DNA from: Betaproteobacteria bacterium | GTDB lineage: Bacteria > Pseudomonadota > Gammaproteobacteria > Burkholderiales > Burkholderiaceae_A | DNA: 64,000 bases | NCBI GenBank assembly: GCA_028139135.1 | Contig: JAOINB010000005.1 | Coordinates: 1-64,000, forward strand | Direction of reading: 5' to 3' | Position numbers and translations under genes: made by a program | The notes under the pieces: model-generated | Told to the model about the DNA's origin: nothing | Seen by the model: the letters and a program-made list of their open reading frames with translations, nothing else | Databases searched by the model: none | Shown: one piece after another, positions 24,874 to 34,012 of the stretch | Position numbering within the stretch: the stretch's first letter is position 1 | Layout of the letters: every line of letters starts with the position of its first letter

Positions 24874-25390
24874 TTTTGAGTCGTGCCAACCAAATAGCCT
24901 GGATTATGGTAAAAACTAAAGTGATGCCAAGCATGCCAAAAAGTTTAAATTCTACCCAAAATTCAGTGGAAAAATTTGATGCAACATAAAAATTTAAGCA
25001 GCCTAAAAAAACAAAAAACAATATCCAGGAAAAATTTAACTTTTTCCATACTTCTTCTGATAAGGAAATTTGTTTTTCAAGGAGACTCTTTATTAAATAT
25101 TTTTTGAAAAATTGTGGGACAAAAAGTGTTGCCGCTAACACGAAATATAATACAGTTGGCTTTAGTTTAATGAACTGTTCGTCTCTTAAAATTATAGTCA
25201 AACCTCCGAAAACAACAATCATGATCAAACCTGCCCACTGCACTTTTTCAACTGGCTTGTTAAATATTTTAAGTGTTCCGATTAAAATTATTGAGGCAAT
25301 CATGGCAGCGCCTGTCGCATAGAATATGTCTGAGTATTTAAAAACCAGAAAAAATAAAATTATTGGAAGCCAGTCTATAAAAAATCTCAA
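24863..25390 (-). CDS. yciB: Inner-membrane septation protein A / YciB
   Basis: A 175-residue polytopic membrane protein with about five to six hydrophobic segments, beginning MRFFIDWLPIILFFLVFKY as in YciB/IspZ. KPTVLYFVLAATLFVPQFF and LNFSWILFFVFLGCLNFYVA are conserved-type segments. It is linked to cell-envelope synthesis and intracellular septation in enterics. It lies 3 bp downstream of msrB and overlaps bolA. Confidence 0.9.
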   Translation of the reverse strand: MRFFIDWLPIILFFLVFKYSDIFYATGAAMIASIILIGTLKIFNKPVEKVQWAGLIMIVVFGGLTIILRDEQFIKLKPTVLYFVLAATLFVPQFFKKYLIKSLLEKQISLSEEVWKKLNFSWILFFVFLGCLNFYVASNFSTEFWVEFKLFGMLGITLVFTIIQAIWLARLKNEQ

Positions 25391-25393
25391 TTT

Positions 25394-25783
25394 CTAAAAT
25401 TCCTTAAAAGCCAAGGAGACGGAATTAATACAGTAACGTTTACTGGTGGGCAAGGGGCCATCGTTAAATAAGTGTCCAAGATGAGCGTCACAGGATGCGC
25501 ACTTAACCTCGGTTCGAACCATATTATGAGATAAATCCTCGGTTTCTTTGATATTTTGCTTCGAAAGAGTGTCCTTGAAACTAGGCCATCCTGTTCCAGA
25601 ATCGTATTTATCAACAGATGAGAACAGCTTCGTGCCACAACAAATGCATAGGTATAAACCGGAGCTTTTGTGGTTGTAAAATTCCCCGGAAAAAGGGGGC
25701 TCTGTAGCCCCATGTCTTGTAACCTGGTAAGCTAAAGGTGTTAAGTTTTTTCTATATTCCTCTGAGTTTTTAATATTTGTCAT
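25394..25783 (-). CDS. msrB: Peptide-methionine (R)-S-oxide reductase
   Basis: MsrB reduces methionine-R-sulfoxide in proteins. The 129-residue protein has structural zinc ligands in CICCG and CASCDAHLGHLF, the DSGTGWPSF motif, and the catalytic Cys in RYCINSVSL. Length and motifs are complete. No signal peptide, so cytoplasmic. Confidence 0.95.
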   Translation of the reverse strand: MTNIKNSEEYRKNLTPLAYQVTRHGATEPPFSGEFYNHKSSGLYLCICCGTKLFSSVDKYDSGTGWPSFKDTLSKQNIKETEDLSHNMVRTEVKCASCDAHLGHLFNDGPLPTSKRYCINSVSLAFKEF

Positions 25784-25901
25784 GAATCTTGATTCTAGTG
25801 CCTCTAGTTTTGTTCGGTTTCTTAAACATGGGAGAGATTATACTCCCAAATAATCCTATCGTAAAAACTTATCCGCATAATTTAATCTAAAACAATAAAA
25901 G

Positions 25902-26909
25902 TTAACGTTTACTGTTTTTAATAATTTCGTTTTGAAAAGGCAAGTTTCCTACTGTCAGGTCAAAAACGCCCCTTGATGATTTTATAAAAAAATTGTTACT
26001 TTTTATCGAGCCTATGCGGCTAAGATCAAGTTCACCCAGTCCATAGAATGTTGGCTCTTTAGGACGGAAAGGAAAGTTCGAGAATGTAATCAATGATCCG
26101 ACTTCATCTTCCTCTGATACATTTCTGGAGTAAATTCTTCTCGGGCATTCATTAATTAAAGTTGGCTCCTCAAACTGCGAATCGAGGTTAAGTAACAAAA
26201 AAGATCTTCTTTTCGGTTTCCCTAAATAGTGCATTCTCGCAACAATTTCCTGCCCAGGGTAACAACCTTTCTCAAAAGACACTGCTGGAATTAAATCAAG
26301 GTTAATTTGTTGGGGCAATAGGGTTTCCGTTAATTCACTAGTAAACCAGGGAGTCCCTTCTCTTATCTCAAAAGTCAACCAAAAGGATTCAGGTTTTTCA
26401 TTACATCGAAGCGTCTGCGTTATCTTAGTTAGGATATTCTCAGAGTGCTGCTTTCGCGTTATTAGTATGTATTTTTCCCCTTGATTATTGAAAAAAGAAT
26501 CCGAGAATATAAAGGCTTCTGTTCCAAATTCCCCAAATTTAGAGTAATAATTTTTATCTCCGTGCTCATCAATAATAGCAAAAGTCTGGTACTCCTCAGA
26601 ATCTTTTGATAGGTGGACATCAGCCCTTAATTTGTACATTGTGAAGCGTTTTTTTATTGTGTCTATAAGACTTAAGGGAGCAATAATGAAGTATTCCTCA
26701 TTATTTTTACGACAAATTTTCATCAGCGAAATAACCCTTCCTTTGGGATTGCAATACGCGGTCAACTGAGATCGATTTATTACCTCTGTGCTCTTTCCGT
26801 TGGTTTTTTCTAACAAAGAAATATCATTGGAAAGTTGACTTTGTAGGAATTTTTGGCTGTCGGAACCGTAAATCCTGACACAAGCAAAATTAGTAAGATC
26901 AAAATACAT
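25902..26909 (-). CDS. ygfZ: Folate-binding Fe-S cluster repair protein YgfZ
   Basis: YgfZ supports repair or assembly of certain iron-sulfur enzymes. The 335-residue product has the family signature KGCYPGQEIVARMHYLGKPKRR (near 212) with the conserved Cys, and an N-terminal SQKFLQSQLSNDI segment. It is divergent from mltG, with an 83-bp shared promoter region, the usual betaproteobacterial arrangement. Confidence 0.92.
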   Translation of the reverse strand: MYFDLTNFACVRIYGSDSQKFLQSQLSNDISLLEKTNGKSTEVINRSQLTAYCNPKGRVISLMKICRKNNEEYFIIAPLSLIDTIKKRFTMYKLRADVHLSKDSEEYQTFAIIDEHGDKNYYSKFGEFGTEAFIFSDSFFNNQGEKYILITRKQHSENILTKITQTLRCNEKPESFWLTFEIREGTPWFTSELTETLLPQQINLDLIPAVSFEKGCYPGQEIVARMHYLGKPKRRSFLLLNLDSQFEEPTLINECPRRIYSRNVSEEDEVGSLITFSNFPFRPKEPTFYGLGELDLSRIGSIKSNNFFIKSSRGVFDLTVGNLPFQNEIIKNSKR

Positions 26910-26992
26910 ATTTTATAAAATATAAATAGAATTTATTGGGAATTTTTTAAACGTAGTTTAATATTAACTCTGGTTTTGAAAATATCAAGCTT

Positions 26993-28045
26993 ATGAAATT
27001 GTTTGTGAGGTTTATCTTATTAGGACTAAGTTTTATTTGTCTTGTTGTAGGACTGGCTTATTATTGGGTGCATAAACCTCTTTTACCGGCGAACCTGGCT
27101 AGCGGAGAGCAAATCAATTCCTTTGAGTTGGTTGTTGAATCTGGAGATTCTGCACAAATAATTGGCAAAAAGCTTGAGAATCTTTCTTTAGAAACTGGGC
27201 CTGTTAGCTTTTCTTTTTTTAGCAGATTGTTTGGGTTGCACAAAAATCTTAAAACAGGTGTGTATCGGATTAGAGAAAGTGAATCTATCGCCTCTATTCT
27301 TACTCGTATTTCAAGAGGGGAGGGTATACATGCATCAATTACCCTTATTGAAGGTTGGACTTTTGAGGAAGTTATGACGGCGATTTACAAACACCCACAC
27401 ATAACGAAAACTCTCGCGATTGATGACATTAGCACTTTATCTGAAACGCTAGCGGTAGAGCTGAGCCTTGATACTCCTAGTATTGAGGGTTGGATTTTCC
27501 CGGACACTTATTTTTTTCAATATGGGGCGAGTGATCAGCAGCTTATCCGCAGAGCTGTCTGGTTGCAAAAGAAGACTCTTAGGGAGGTTTGGGAATCCCG
27601 AGGAATTAATTCGAAGCTTCTTAATCCGACAGATGCATTAAACCTTGCTTCAATTATTGAAAAGGAAACGCAACACCCCCCTGATAGGAGCCTTGTTTCC
27701 GGCGTTTTCCATAACCGGTTGGCTATGAAAATGCGGCTACAATCAGATCCCACTATAATTTATGGACTGGGCAGTAAGTTTGACGGGAATCTAAAAAAGA
27801 GGCATCTAAAACAGGACTCCAATTATAACAGTTATTTAAGAGTTGGCTTACCTCCTACTCCTATATCAAACCCAGGGAAGGATGCTCTAACTGCTGCGGT
27901 TCATCCAGCCGTTACTGATGCGCTTTATTTCGTCGCTAAAGGGGATGGAAGTTCCTACTTTAGCAAAACTTATCGTGAGCATATTAAAGCTGTAAACTAC
28001 TACCAAAAGGGTATTGGCCGACCCCCTAGGGAAAAAATTAGATGA
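26993..28045 (+). CDS. mltG: Endolytic murein transglycosylase
   Basis: MltG cuts nascent glycan strands and ends their elongation. The 350-residue protein has an N-terminal membrane anchor (LLGLSFICLVVGLAYYWV), a LysM-like region, then IIEKETQHPPDRSLVSGVFHNRL with the catalytic Glu, LQSDPTIIYGLG and a C-terminal AAVHPAVTDALYFVAKGDGS. It heads the mltG-tmk-holB-tatD operon. Confidence 0.94.
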   Translation: MKLFVRFILLGLSFICLVVGLAYYWVHKPLLPANLASGEQINSFELVVESGDSAQIIGKKLENLSLETGPVSFSFFSRLFGLHKNLKTGVYRIRESESIASILTRISRGEGIHASITLIEGWTFEEVMTAIYKHPHITKTLAIDDISTLSETLAVELSLDTPSIEGWIFPDTYFFQYGASDQQLIRRAVWLQKKTLREVWESRGINSKLLNPTDALNLASIIEKETQHPPDRSLVSGVFHNRLAMKMRLQSDPTIIYGLGSKFDGNLKKRHLKQDSNYNSYLRVGLPPTPISNPGKDALTAAVHPAVTDALYFVAKGDGSSYFSKTYREHIKAVNYYQKGIGRPPREKIR

Positions 28046-28061
28046 AAAGGGAACCATTAAC

Positions 28062-28706
28062 ATGGGAAAACTTCTAGTTTTCGAGGGAATAGATGGCTCA
28101 GGGAAGAGCACCCAAATTCAGATGCTTAGTAATTTTCTCAAATCACAGAAACAGAAAGTTTTTGTGACTCGTGAACCTGGCGGAACAGAATTTGGAGAAA
28201 AATGTAGGAAATTATTTTTGACCCAAAATTTGGATGGTTTAACAGAGGCATATTTAGCTTTCGCTTCGAGGAATGAGCACATTTTGCAAAAAATTAAACC
28301 CGCGTTGAAACTCGGGCATTGGGTCTTGTGCGATAGGTTCTCGGACTCCACTATTGCTTATCAGGGTTATGGAAGAGGGGTGGAGATACAGTATTTACGA
28401 GAAATGGCTACGAATATGGAGAAACAATTAAGTGAATTAAGAATAGTTTATGTTCACACTAGCTTAGAAACATGTTTAAAGCGAATAAAAAATAGAGGTG
28501 GAGTTAAAAATAAATTTGATAATTCCTCGAGAATATTTTACGAAAAGGTTATCTACGGGTATTCTAATATTGTTAAAGAAAGGGGAAACAATATTATTCA
28601 AGTTGATGGGGATGACGAAATTGAAAAAGTATTCAAGAAGATACTTCAGTCAGTGCCAGAATTGGAAAGGTTTAAAACAAAATACAATCATTCGGGGAAT
28701 ATTTGA
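28062..28706 (+). CDS. tmk: Thymidylate kinase
   Basis: Tmk phosphorylates dTMP to dTDP. The ATG at 28062 (MGKLLVFEGIDGSGKSTQ) starts the P-loop domain exactly where the family begins, and agggaa lies upstream; the earlier ATG at 28014 lies inside mltG. VTREPGGTEFGE and LCDRFSDSTIAYQGYGRG complete the active site. 214 residues, standard length. The holB start overlaps its stop. Confidence 0.95.
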   Translation: MGKLLVFEGIDGSGKSTQIQMLSNFLKSQKQKVFVTREPGGTEFGEKCRKLFLTQNLDGLTEAYLAFASRNEHILQKIKPALKLGHWVLCDRFSDSTIAYQGYGRGVEIQYLREMATNMEKQLSELRIVYVHTSLETCLKRIKNRGGVKNKFDNSSRIFYEKVIYGYSNIVKERGNNIIQVDGDDEIEKVFKKILQSVPELERFKTKYNHSGNI

Positions 28707-29557
28707 CTGCCATTAACGAGACGTCCTATTTTGTTTTAAAAAATAAACCTTCAGCAATTTTGGTTATAGGTTCAACAACTTCAACAGTTGTAGATACTGC
28801 TATTGCGATTGGGAAAATATACTTGTGTGAGGAAAAGAGTGGACTCCCTTGCGAACAATGCAAAAATTGCATGTTGATTGGAAAAAATGAGCATCCCGAT
28901 TTCATCCATTTTGATACAAGCTCCATTACAAGTGAAAATATTAAAGTCAATGATATTAGCATGTTATCTAGTTTTTTTAAACTTACTTCTAACCAAGGTG
29001 GGACAAGAATATTCTCACTAGGAATTTTGGAAAACGTAAGTTTAACCATTAAAAATGCATTGCTTAAAACAATTGAAGAACCGCCAAAAAATCTTAAAGT
29101 TATTTTACACACCAAATCGAAAAATGCGGTGCCACTAACGATAAAATCTCGATGCCAAATTATAGATTTGAGGAAAGATATCAAGATTGAAATAGGTGCT
29201 TCAATGAAAAAATTCATCGAGCTGGATGAAAAGTTAGTACCGTTTTTATTTAAAGGGGAGAATATCAAAGTGTCTGATGCCGCAAAGGCGTGTCAAAATT
29301 ACGAAATCGAGGATATTTTAGATAGGGTAATTCTTTGGGTCCACGATGCGTTACTTGTAGCATTCGGTCAAAATCCCCTTTTTTTTAAACCTCATAAAGA
29401 TGAATATTTAAATGCTTTAGACAGTGTTAGAAGCGTACAATGCTTGTTAGAAGCAAACTACAATATATTAGAAATGAAAAAATATGTGTTTAATAATCTT
29501 AATAAGATCTTATTTATAGAAAATATTTTTATGGAATTTAAAAATGGGTTTAAATAA
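28703..29557 (+). CDS. holB: DNA polymerase III delta' subunit
   Basis: Delta' is part of the clamp loader. The 284-residue protein starts with TTG overlapping the tmk stop, behind cgggga. The zinc module CEQCKNC preceded by another Cys, HPDFIHFD and the arm LKTIEEPPKNLKVILHTKSK are typical. The P-loop is degenerate (GSTTSTVVDTA), as often in delta'. The C-terminal third is poorly conserved. Confidence 0.9.
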   Translation: MTAINETSYFVLKNKPSAILVIGSTTSTVVDTAIAIGKIYLCEEKSGLPCEQCKNCMLIGKNEHPDFIHFDTSSITSENIKVNDISMLSSFFKLTSNQGGTRIFSLGILENVSLTIKNALLKTIEEPPKNLKVILHTKSKNAVPLTIKSRCQIIDLRKDIKIEIGASMKKFIELDEKLVPFLFKGENIKVSDAAKACQNYEIEDILDRVILWVHDALLVAFGQNPLFFKPHKDEYLNALDSVRSVQCLLEANYNILEMKKYVFNNLNKILFIENIFMEFKNGFK

Positions 29558-30320
29558 TTTTGCTGACTCACACTGCCACTTAAACTATCCTGGCTTAATG
29601 GAGCAGCAGTCTGATGTAATAAAACGTATGAAAAAGGCGGGGATAGCATATGCATTGAATGTTTGTACTAAACTAGAGGAGTTTGACGACATTATCACTA
29701 CCGTTGATAAATATGATTTTATATATGCCTCCGTGGGGGTTCACCCTGATAATGTTAATGTAAAGGAGCCGACAACAGACGAAATTTGTCATTTTTCAAA
29801 CAATGAGAAAGTAGTCGCTATTGGGGAAACAGGTTTGGACTACTTTCGATTGAAGGGTGATTTAACATGGCAAAGAGATCGCTTTAGACGTCACATTCGA
29901 GCAGCTAGGGATGTAAAGAAGCCTCTGATTATACATATGCGCGATGCTACCGATGACACTTTAAATATATTAAAACAGGAGAAAGCACATGAAATTGGGG
30001 GTGTAATGCATTGTTTTACAGAGACATTAGATATAGCTAAAAAAGCAATAGATTTAAATTTTTATATTTCTATTTCTGGAATCGTGACTTTTAAGAATGC
30101 TGATCAAGTACAGCATGTCGCTAAAAATGTCCCTCTTGACCGGTTGTTAATAGAGACAGACTCACCATTTTTGGCGCCAGTTCCATATAGAGGGAAGACC
30201 AATGAGCCGAGTTTTGTGATTCAGGTTGCTGAAAAAATAGCTCATCTGCGATCAGAACCCGTGGACTTAGTAGCAGTAGGTACTAAAGAAAATTTTTTAT
30301 CTTTTATACAGAAGCAATAA
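29544..30320 (+). CDS. tatD: TatD-family metal-dependent DNase
   Basis: A 258-residue TIM-barrel hydrolase. Metal ligands are seen in FADSHCHLNYP, VAIGETGLDY, LIIHMRDATDD, GVMHCFTE and LLIETDSPFLAP. It overlaps holB by 14 bp and ends the operon. TatD proteins have 3'-5' exonuclease activity and a proposed quality-control role. Confidence 0.94.
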   Translation: MGLNNFADSHCHLNYPGLMEQQSDVIKRMKKAGIAYALNVCTKLEEFDDIITTVDKYDFIYASVGVHPDNVNVKEPTTDEICHFSNNEKVVAIGETGLDYFRLKGDLTWQRDRFRRHIRAARDVKKPLIIHMRDATDDTLNILKQEKAHEIGGVMHCFTETLDIAKKAIDLNFYISISGIVTFKNADQVQHVAKNVPLDRLLIETDSPFLAPVPYRGKTNEPSFVIQVAEKIAHLRSEPVDLVAVGTKENFLSFIQKQ

Positions 30321-30542
30321 TTTATTCTGAATCCAAAAAGAATTGGTGTGTTAACGGTTAGTTGCAAGTTGAGCAAAACCGAAGCCTTGCATTTATCAGA
30401 GGCTAATATGTAAAACGTTTCAATGCAACAATCTCTTTGGTAATTTCATGCTTCTCGCCGATAGTTTACAAAGGATGATATTATGGTGGACTAATAGTTG
30501 TTTGCTTCATTGTCGTATAATATATATTATGTAAACTTAGCA

Positions 30543-31187
30543 ATGCATCTCTTTAATTTAATAAAAAACTATTTAGCTCTTTACTTGATAGACCACGGCT
30601 TTGTTAGGGCTATCTACCCTAACATGCACAAAGTAAGTGAAGGTCTCTTCAGGTCGAGTCAACCCAGTCCTAGACAGTTAGCAAATATAAAAAGGAAACA
30701 CGGAATAAAAACAATAATCAATCTTAGAGGGGAAAATGGATTATCCGCATACAAATTAGAAAAAAAAGCCTGTGAGGAGCTAGGTTTGAATCTGGTAAAC
30801 TTTAGGATTTATTCTAGAAATCCACCGCAAATAGATGAAATTATTGGATTAATTCAAATTTATCAAACGGTTGAGTATCCCGCGTTAATACATTGCAAGT
30901 CAGGTTCCGATCGAACTGGTATTGCTGCGGCTTTGTATCGTATTCTTATTTTAAATGAGACAGTTAAGGAAGCATCCGACGAACTGCATTGGTCTTATGG
31001 TCACATTAAGACATCGCACACAGGGGTTTTGGATTATTTTCTAGAACGTTACGTCAGTCATACAGAAAAACAAAAGATTTCCTTCTTAGATTGGGTCAAG
31101 GATTATGATCCAATTTCCTTAAAAAATGAGTTTCGTAGCTCTGGTTTTATTAGCCTTTTGTTCGATAAGATTATAAAACGGGAATGA
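30543..31187 (+). CDS. Protein tyrosine/dual-specificity phosphatase-like protein
   Basis: The ATG at 30543 gives 214 residues. The signature ALIHCKSGSDRTGIAAALYR is a CX5R phosphatase loop with catalytic Cys and Arg, and TIINLRGENG with a following strand belongs to the same fold. A short N-terminal hydrophobic helix (LALYLIDHGFVRAIY) may associate with the membrane. The stop overlaps the msbA start (ATGA), so a role in envelope lipid or glycan phosphate handling is possible, as inference. Confidence 0.8.
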   Translation: MHLFNLIKNYLALYLIDHGFVRAIYPNMHKVSEGLFRSSQPSPRQLANIKRKHGIKTIINLRGENGLSAYKLEKKACEELGLNLVNFRIYSRNPPQIDEIIGLIQIYQTVEYPALIHCKSGSDRTGIAAALYRILILNETVKEASDELHWSYGHIKTSHTGVLDYFLERYVSHTEKQKISFLDWVKDYDPISLKNEFRSSGFISLLFDKIIKRE

Positions 31188-32914
31188 CCGGTAAAACTCA
31201 TTTAAAACGGTTGATACACTATGCTCTCAAGTATAAACCAGGCTTAGTTTGTTCGATTTTGGCAATGATAGCAGTGGCTGCTTTAGAGCCGCTTGTACCA
31301 GCATTGTTAAAACCCTTAATTGACGAGAATTTTTCTCAGTCATCTAATGTGAATCCATTAAAAATTCCTATTTTATTGCTTACTGTATTTTTGTTTAAGG
31401 GTTTGGCAGAATACGCATCAAATGTTTTGAGCCAGTGGGTTGCTAATAAAGTTATCACCGACATACGAGATGCCGTATTTTCACACCAGTTAAATGTGTC
31501 GCTTCAAAATTACTTATCGGAATCTCCTGGTCGTATTATTTCTAGATTTTTATACGATATCCCGCAAATTTCAGCGTCTTTGTCTTCAGCATGGATTATA
31601 GTTGTGAGAGACTCTCTCATTCTGATTGCTCTTCTTTCTTATTTGTTCTTTGTTTCGTGGCCCCTGACATTGGTAATGTTGCTTACCGCTCCACCAATAA
31701 TATTTTTGATTAATTTTGTGGGAAAAAAACTAAGGAAATCAAATTTTGAAATTCAGGAAAATACCGCTTTGATGACTAAGACCATAACTCAAGCAACAAA
31801 TGGAATAAGGGAAATTAAGCTGTACGGAATAGAAAAAAAAATCTCTACTCTATTTGATAGGACTTCGGAGTTGATAAGAAGTAAAACAATGTATGTAGTA
31901 AAACTTACCGCGGCAAATGTTCCAACGGTACAATTTCTTGCTGCGTTAGCGGTAACCATAGTCATATACTTAGCTACATTGCTCTCTCAGGGGGATAAAT
32001 TGACGCCCGGAGCATTTGTATCATTTATAGCAGCCATGTCTTTAATGTTTGAACCAATAAGAAGATTAACAGGAGTGAATGCAATTCTACAGAAAGGGTT
32101 TGCTGCATGTGACAGTATATTTGAGATTCTGGATAAACAAGTGGAAATTCATGAAAATAGACTTAATACCTCCTCAGAAATAATTGAGAATCTTGATGGA
32201 ATTGAAATAGAATTTGAAAATGTATCATTTAAATATCCGGCTACAGATCAGTATTCTCTAAAGGATGTGTCTTTTAAGATTTTAGACCGTGAATTCATCG
32301 GAATTGTTGGTAGTACCGGTTCTGGTAAATCAACATTATTTAACTTGTTTGCCGCATTTTATCTTCCAACAAAAGGAAAAATCAATGTCAATGGAGTTTC
32401 TATCGAAAGTTTGTCAAAAAAGTCCCTCAGAGAAAAGATATCATGGGTGGGTCAACCGGTAACGTTATTTGATGATTCAGTTTTTTCAAACGTAGCAATC
32501 GGAAATACAAATGCCTCTAAAAGCGATGTTCTCAAAGCTTTAGAAATTGCACATTGTATGGATTTTGTAGAAAAATTGCCAGATGGAATAAATACTATTA
32601 TAGGCCCTAATGGGTCTAATTTATCTGGCGGCCAGAGACAACGCTTAGCAATAGCCAGAGCGTTGTTAAGGAACTCCTCAATTTATTTATTTGATGAAGC
32701 AACGTCAGCTTTAGACTCTCATTCAGCAGGATTTATTCGAATGATTTATGACCAGATTAAGGGCCATAAGACCCTTGTTGTTATCAGTCATGATCTAACT
32801 ACTGTAACAAATGCGAACAAAATTTATGTATTCGAGAAAGGAAGCTTAGTTGAATCGGGAGCTCACTCAGAGTTAATTGACAAAAAGCACTATTCTAAAC
32901 TTGTAAACAAATAA
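31184..32914 (+). CDS. msbA: Lipid A flippase, ABC transporter MsbA
   Basis: MsbA flips lipid A-core across the inner membrane. The 576-residue half-transporter has about six membrane helices (roughly 15-300), then Walker A GSTGSGKST (near 380), signature LSGGQRQRLAIARALL and Walker B IYLFDEATSALD. It is co-translated with the phosphatase gene and followed by reverse-strand core/O-chain glycosyltransferases. Confidence 0.9.
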   Translation: MTGKTHLKRLIHYALKYKPGLVCSILAMIAVAALEPLVPALLKPLIDENFSQSSNVNPLKIPILLLTVFLFKGLAEYASNVLSQWVANKVITDIRDAVFSHQLNVSLQNYLSESPGRIISRFLYDIPQISASLSSAWIIVVRDSLILIALLSYLFFVSWPLTLVMLLTAPPIIFLINFVGKKLRKSNFEIQENTALMTKTITQATNGIREIKLYGIEKKISTLFDRTSELIRSKTMYVVKLTAANVPTVQFLAALAVTIVIYLATLLSQGDKLTPGAFVSFIAAMSLMFEPIRRLTGVNAILQKGFAACDSIFEILDKQVEIHENRLNTSSEIIENLDGIEIEFENVSFKYPATDQYSLKDVSFKILDREFIGIVGSTGSGKSTLFNLFAAFYLPTKGKINVNGVSIESLSKKSLREKISWVGQPVTLFDDSVFSNVAIGNTNASKSDVLKALEIAHCMDFVEKLPDGINTIIGPNGSNLSGGQRQRLAIARALLRNSSIYLFDEATSALDSHSAGFIRMIYDQIKGHKTLVVISHDLTTVTNANKIYVFEKGSLVESGAHSELIDKKHYSKLVNK

Positions 32915-32923
32915 CTGAATATA

Positions 32924-34012
32924 TTATTTCGTAAAAAGTGATTTGTATACTTGAAGATTCCCATTTACCATTTTCTCAACAGAGAAATCTCTTTTTACAA
33001 TTTTCGGGCCCTCTTTCCCTAATTTTTCTCGTAATGATGGGTTTTGGATTAATTTCATCATTGCATATGATAGGCTTTTTTTAGATTGTGGCTGCACTAA
33101 GAGACCGTTTACATTATCGTGAACTATTTCCGGAATACCGCCTACCCTAGTTGCAACTATGGGTAATTGCAAAGATGCTGCTTCTAATAATGCTATACCA
33201 AGACCTTCATTTTGGGCTGGATGGACTAAAAAATCAAAGCAATGAAGTACGCTCCTAATTTCTGAATGGAATCCTTTTAGATAAACATGATCCTGAAGAT
33301 TATTTTTATTTATGTATTCCTCAATTTTTTCTTTGAGATATCCTCTTCCATAAATAAATAAGCGTATGTTTTTATTAGTTTTTTTTATATCACAAAATGC
33401 ATCTAAGAGAAGCATATGGCCCTTACGAGGTATAAGTTGAGCTACTATTACAATAAGCGTTGTGTTTGGGTCGAATATATTATGCTCGTTTCTAAATTCA
33501 TTTTTTAATATATTACTTTTCGAATTTTTCTCAAACGCAATTGCACTTTTTATTGTAATAACTTTATTGCTCGACAAACCCTCTTTGATCAATATATTTT
33601 TAATTTCATCAGATATAGCTATAATTTTTTTATAAAAAAAATACTTTACTCTTAATAATAAAAATCTTTCTTTGTTATCAACTCTTCGCGTAAGTAGACA
33701 AGTTTTCCTTAGTAAGAACGAAGCTAGACCACCATAAAAATCAACCCCTCTTCTACTGTGAATATGAATTAAATCTGGCCCTTTTTGAATAATTAATTTT
33801 AATATTTGAAAAAAAATTCTTATATCAAGTTCGCCTCGGTAAGAGGTGATTACTATTTCAGCATTTCCTTTAAGTTTTTCTTGTAATGTATTATTTTTGT
33901 GACAAAGAACTATGTTTTCAATTCCTTTTTTTGCTAACCCCTCTACAAGGTATACGACTTGTGTAGGCCCCCCATATAAATTCTTACCCCCTTCAATATG
34001 TAATACTCTCAT
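32924..34012 (-). CDS. Glycosyltransferase, family 4
   Basis: A 362-residue GT-B glycosyltransferase. The N-terminal domain starts MRVLHIEGGKNLYGGPTQVV, the C-terminal domain has LIPRKGHMLLLDAF and the donor-binding HPAQNEGLGIALLEAASLQLPIVATRVGG with the conserved Glu pair. The donor and acceptor are unknown; the neighbours (heptosyltransferase, msbA) point to lipopolysaccharide core or O-chain synthesis. Its start overlaps the stop of the heptosyltransferase gene (ATGA). Confidence 0.9.
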   Translation of the reverse strand: MRVLHIEGGKNLYGGPTQVVYLVEGLAKKGIENIVLCHKNNTLQEKLKGNAEIVITSYRGELDIRIFFQILKLIIQKGPDLIHIHSRRGVDFYGGLASFLLRKTCLLTRRVDNKERFLLLRVKYFFYKKIIAISDEIKNILIKEGLSSNKVITIKSAIAFEKNSKSNILKNEFRNEHNIFDPNTTLIVIVAQLIPRKGHMLLLDAFCDIKKTNKNIRLFIYGRGYLKEKIEEYINKNNLQDHVYLKGFHSEIRSVLHCFDFLVHPAQNEGLGIALLEAASLQLPIVATRVGGIPEIVHDNVNGLLVQPQSKKSLSYAMMKLIQNPSLREKLGKEGPKIVKRDFSVEKMVNGNLQVYKSLFTK

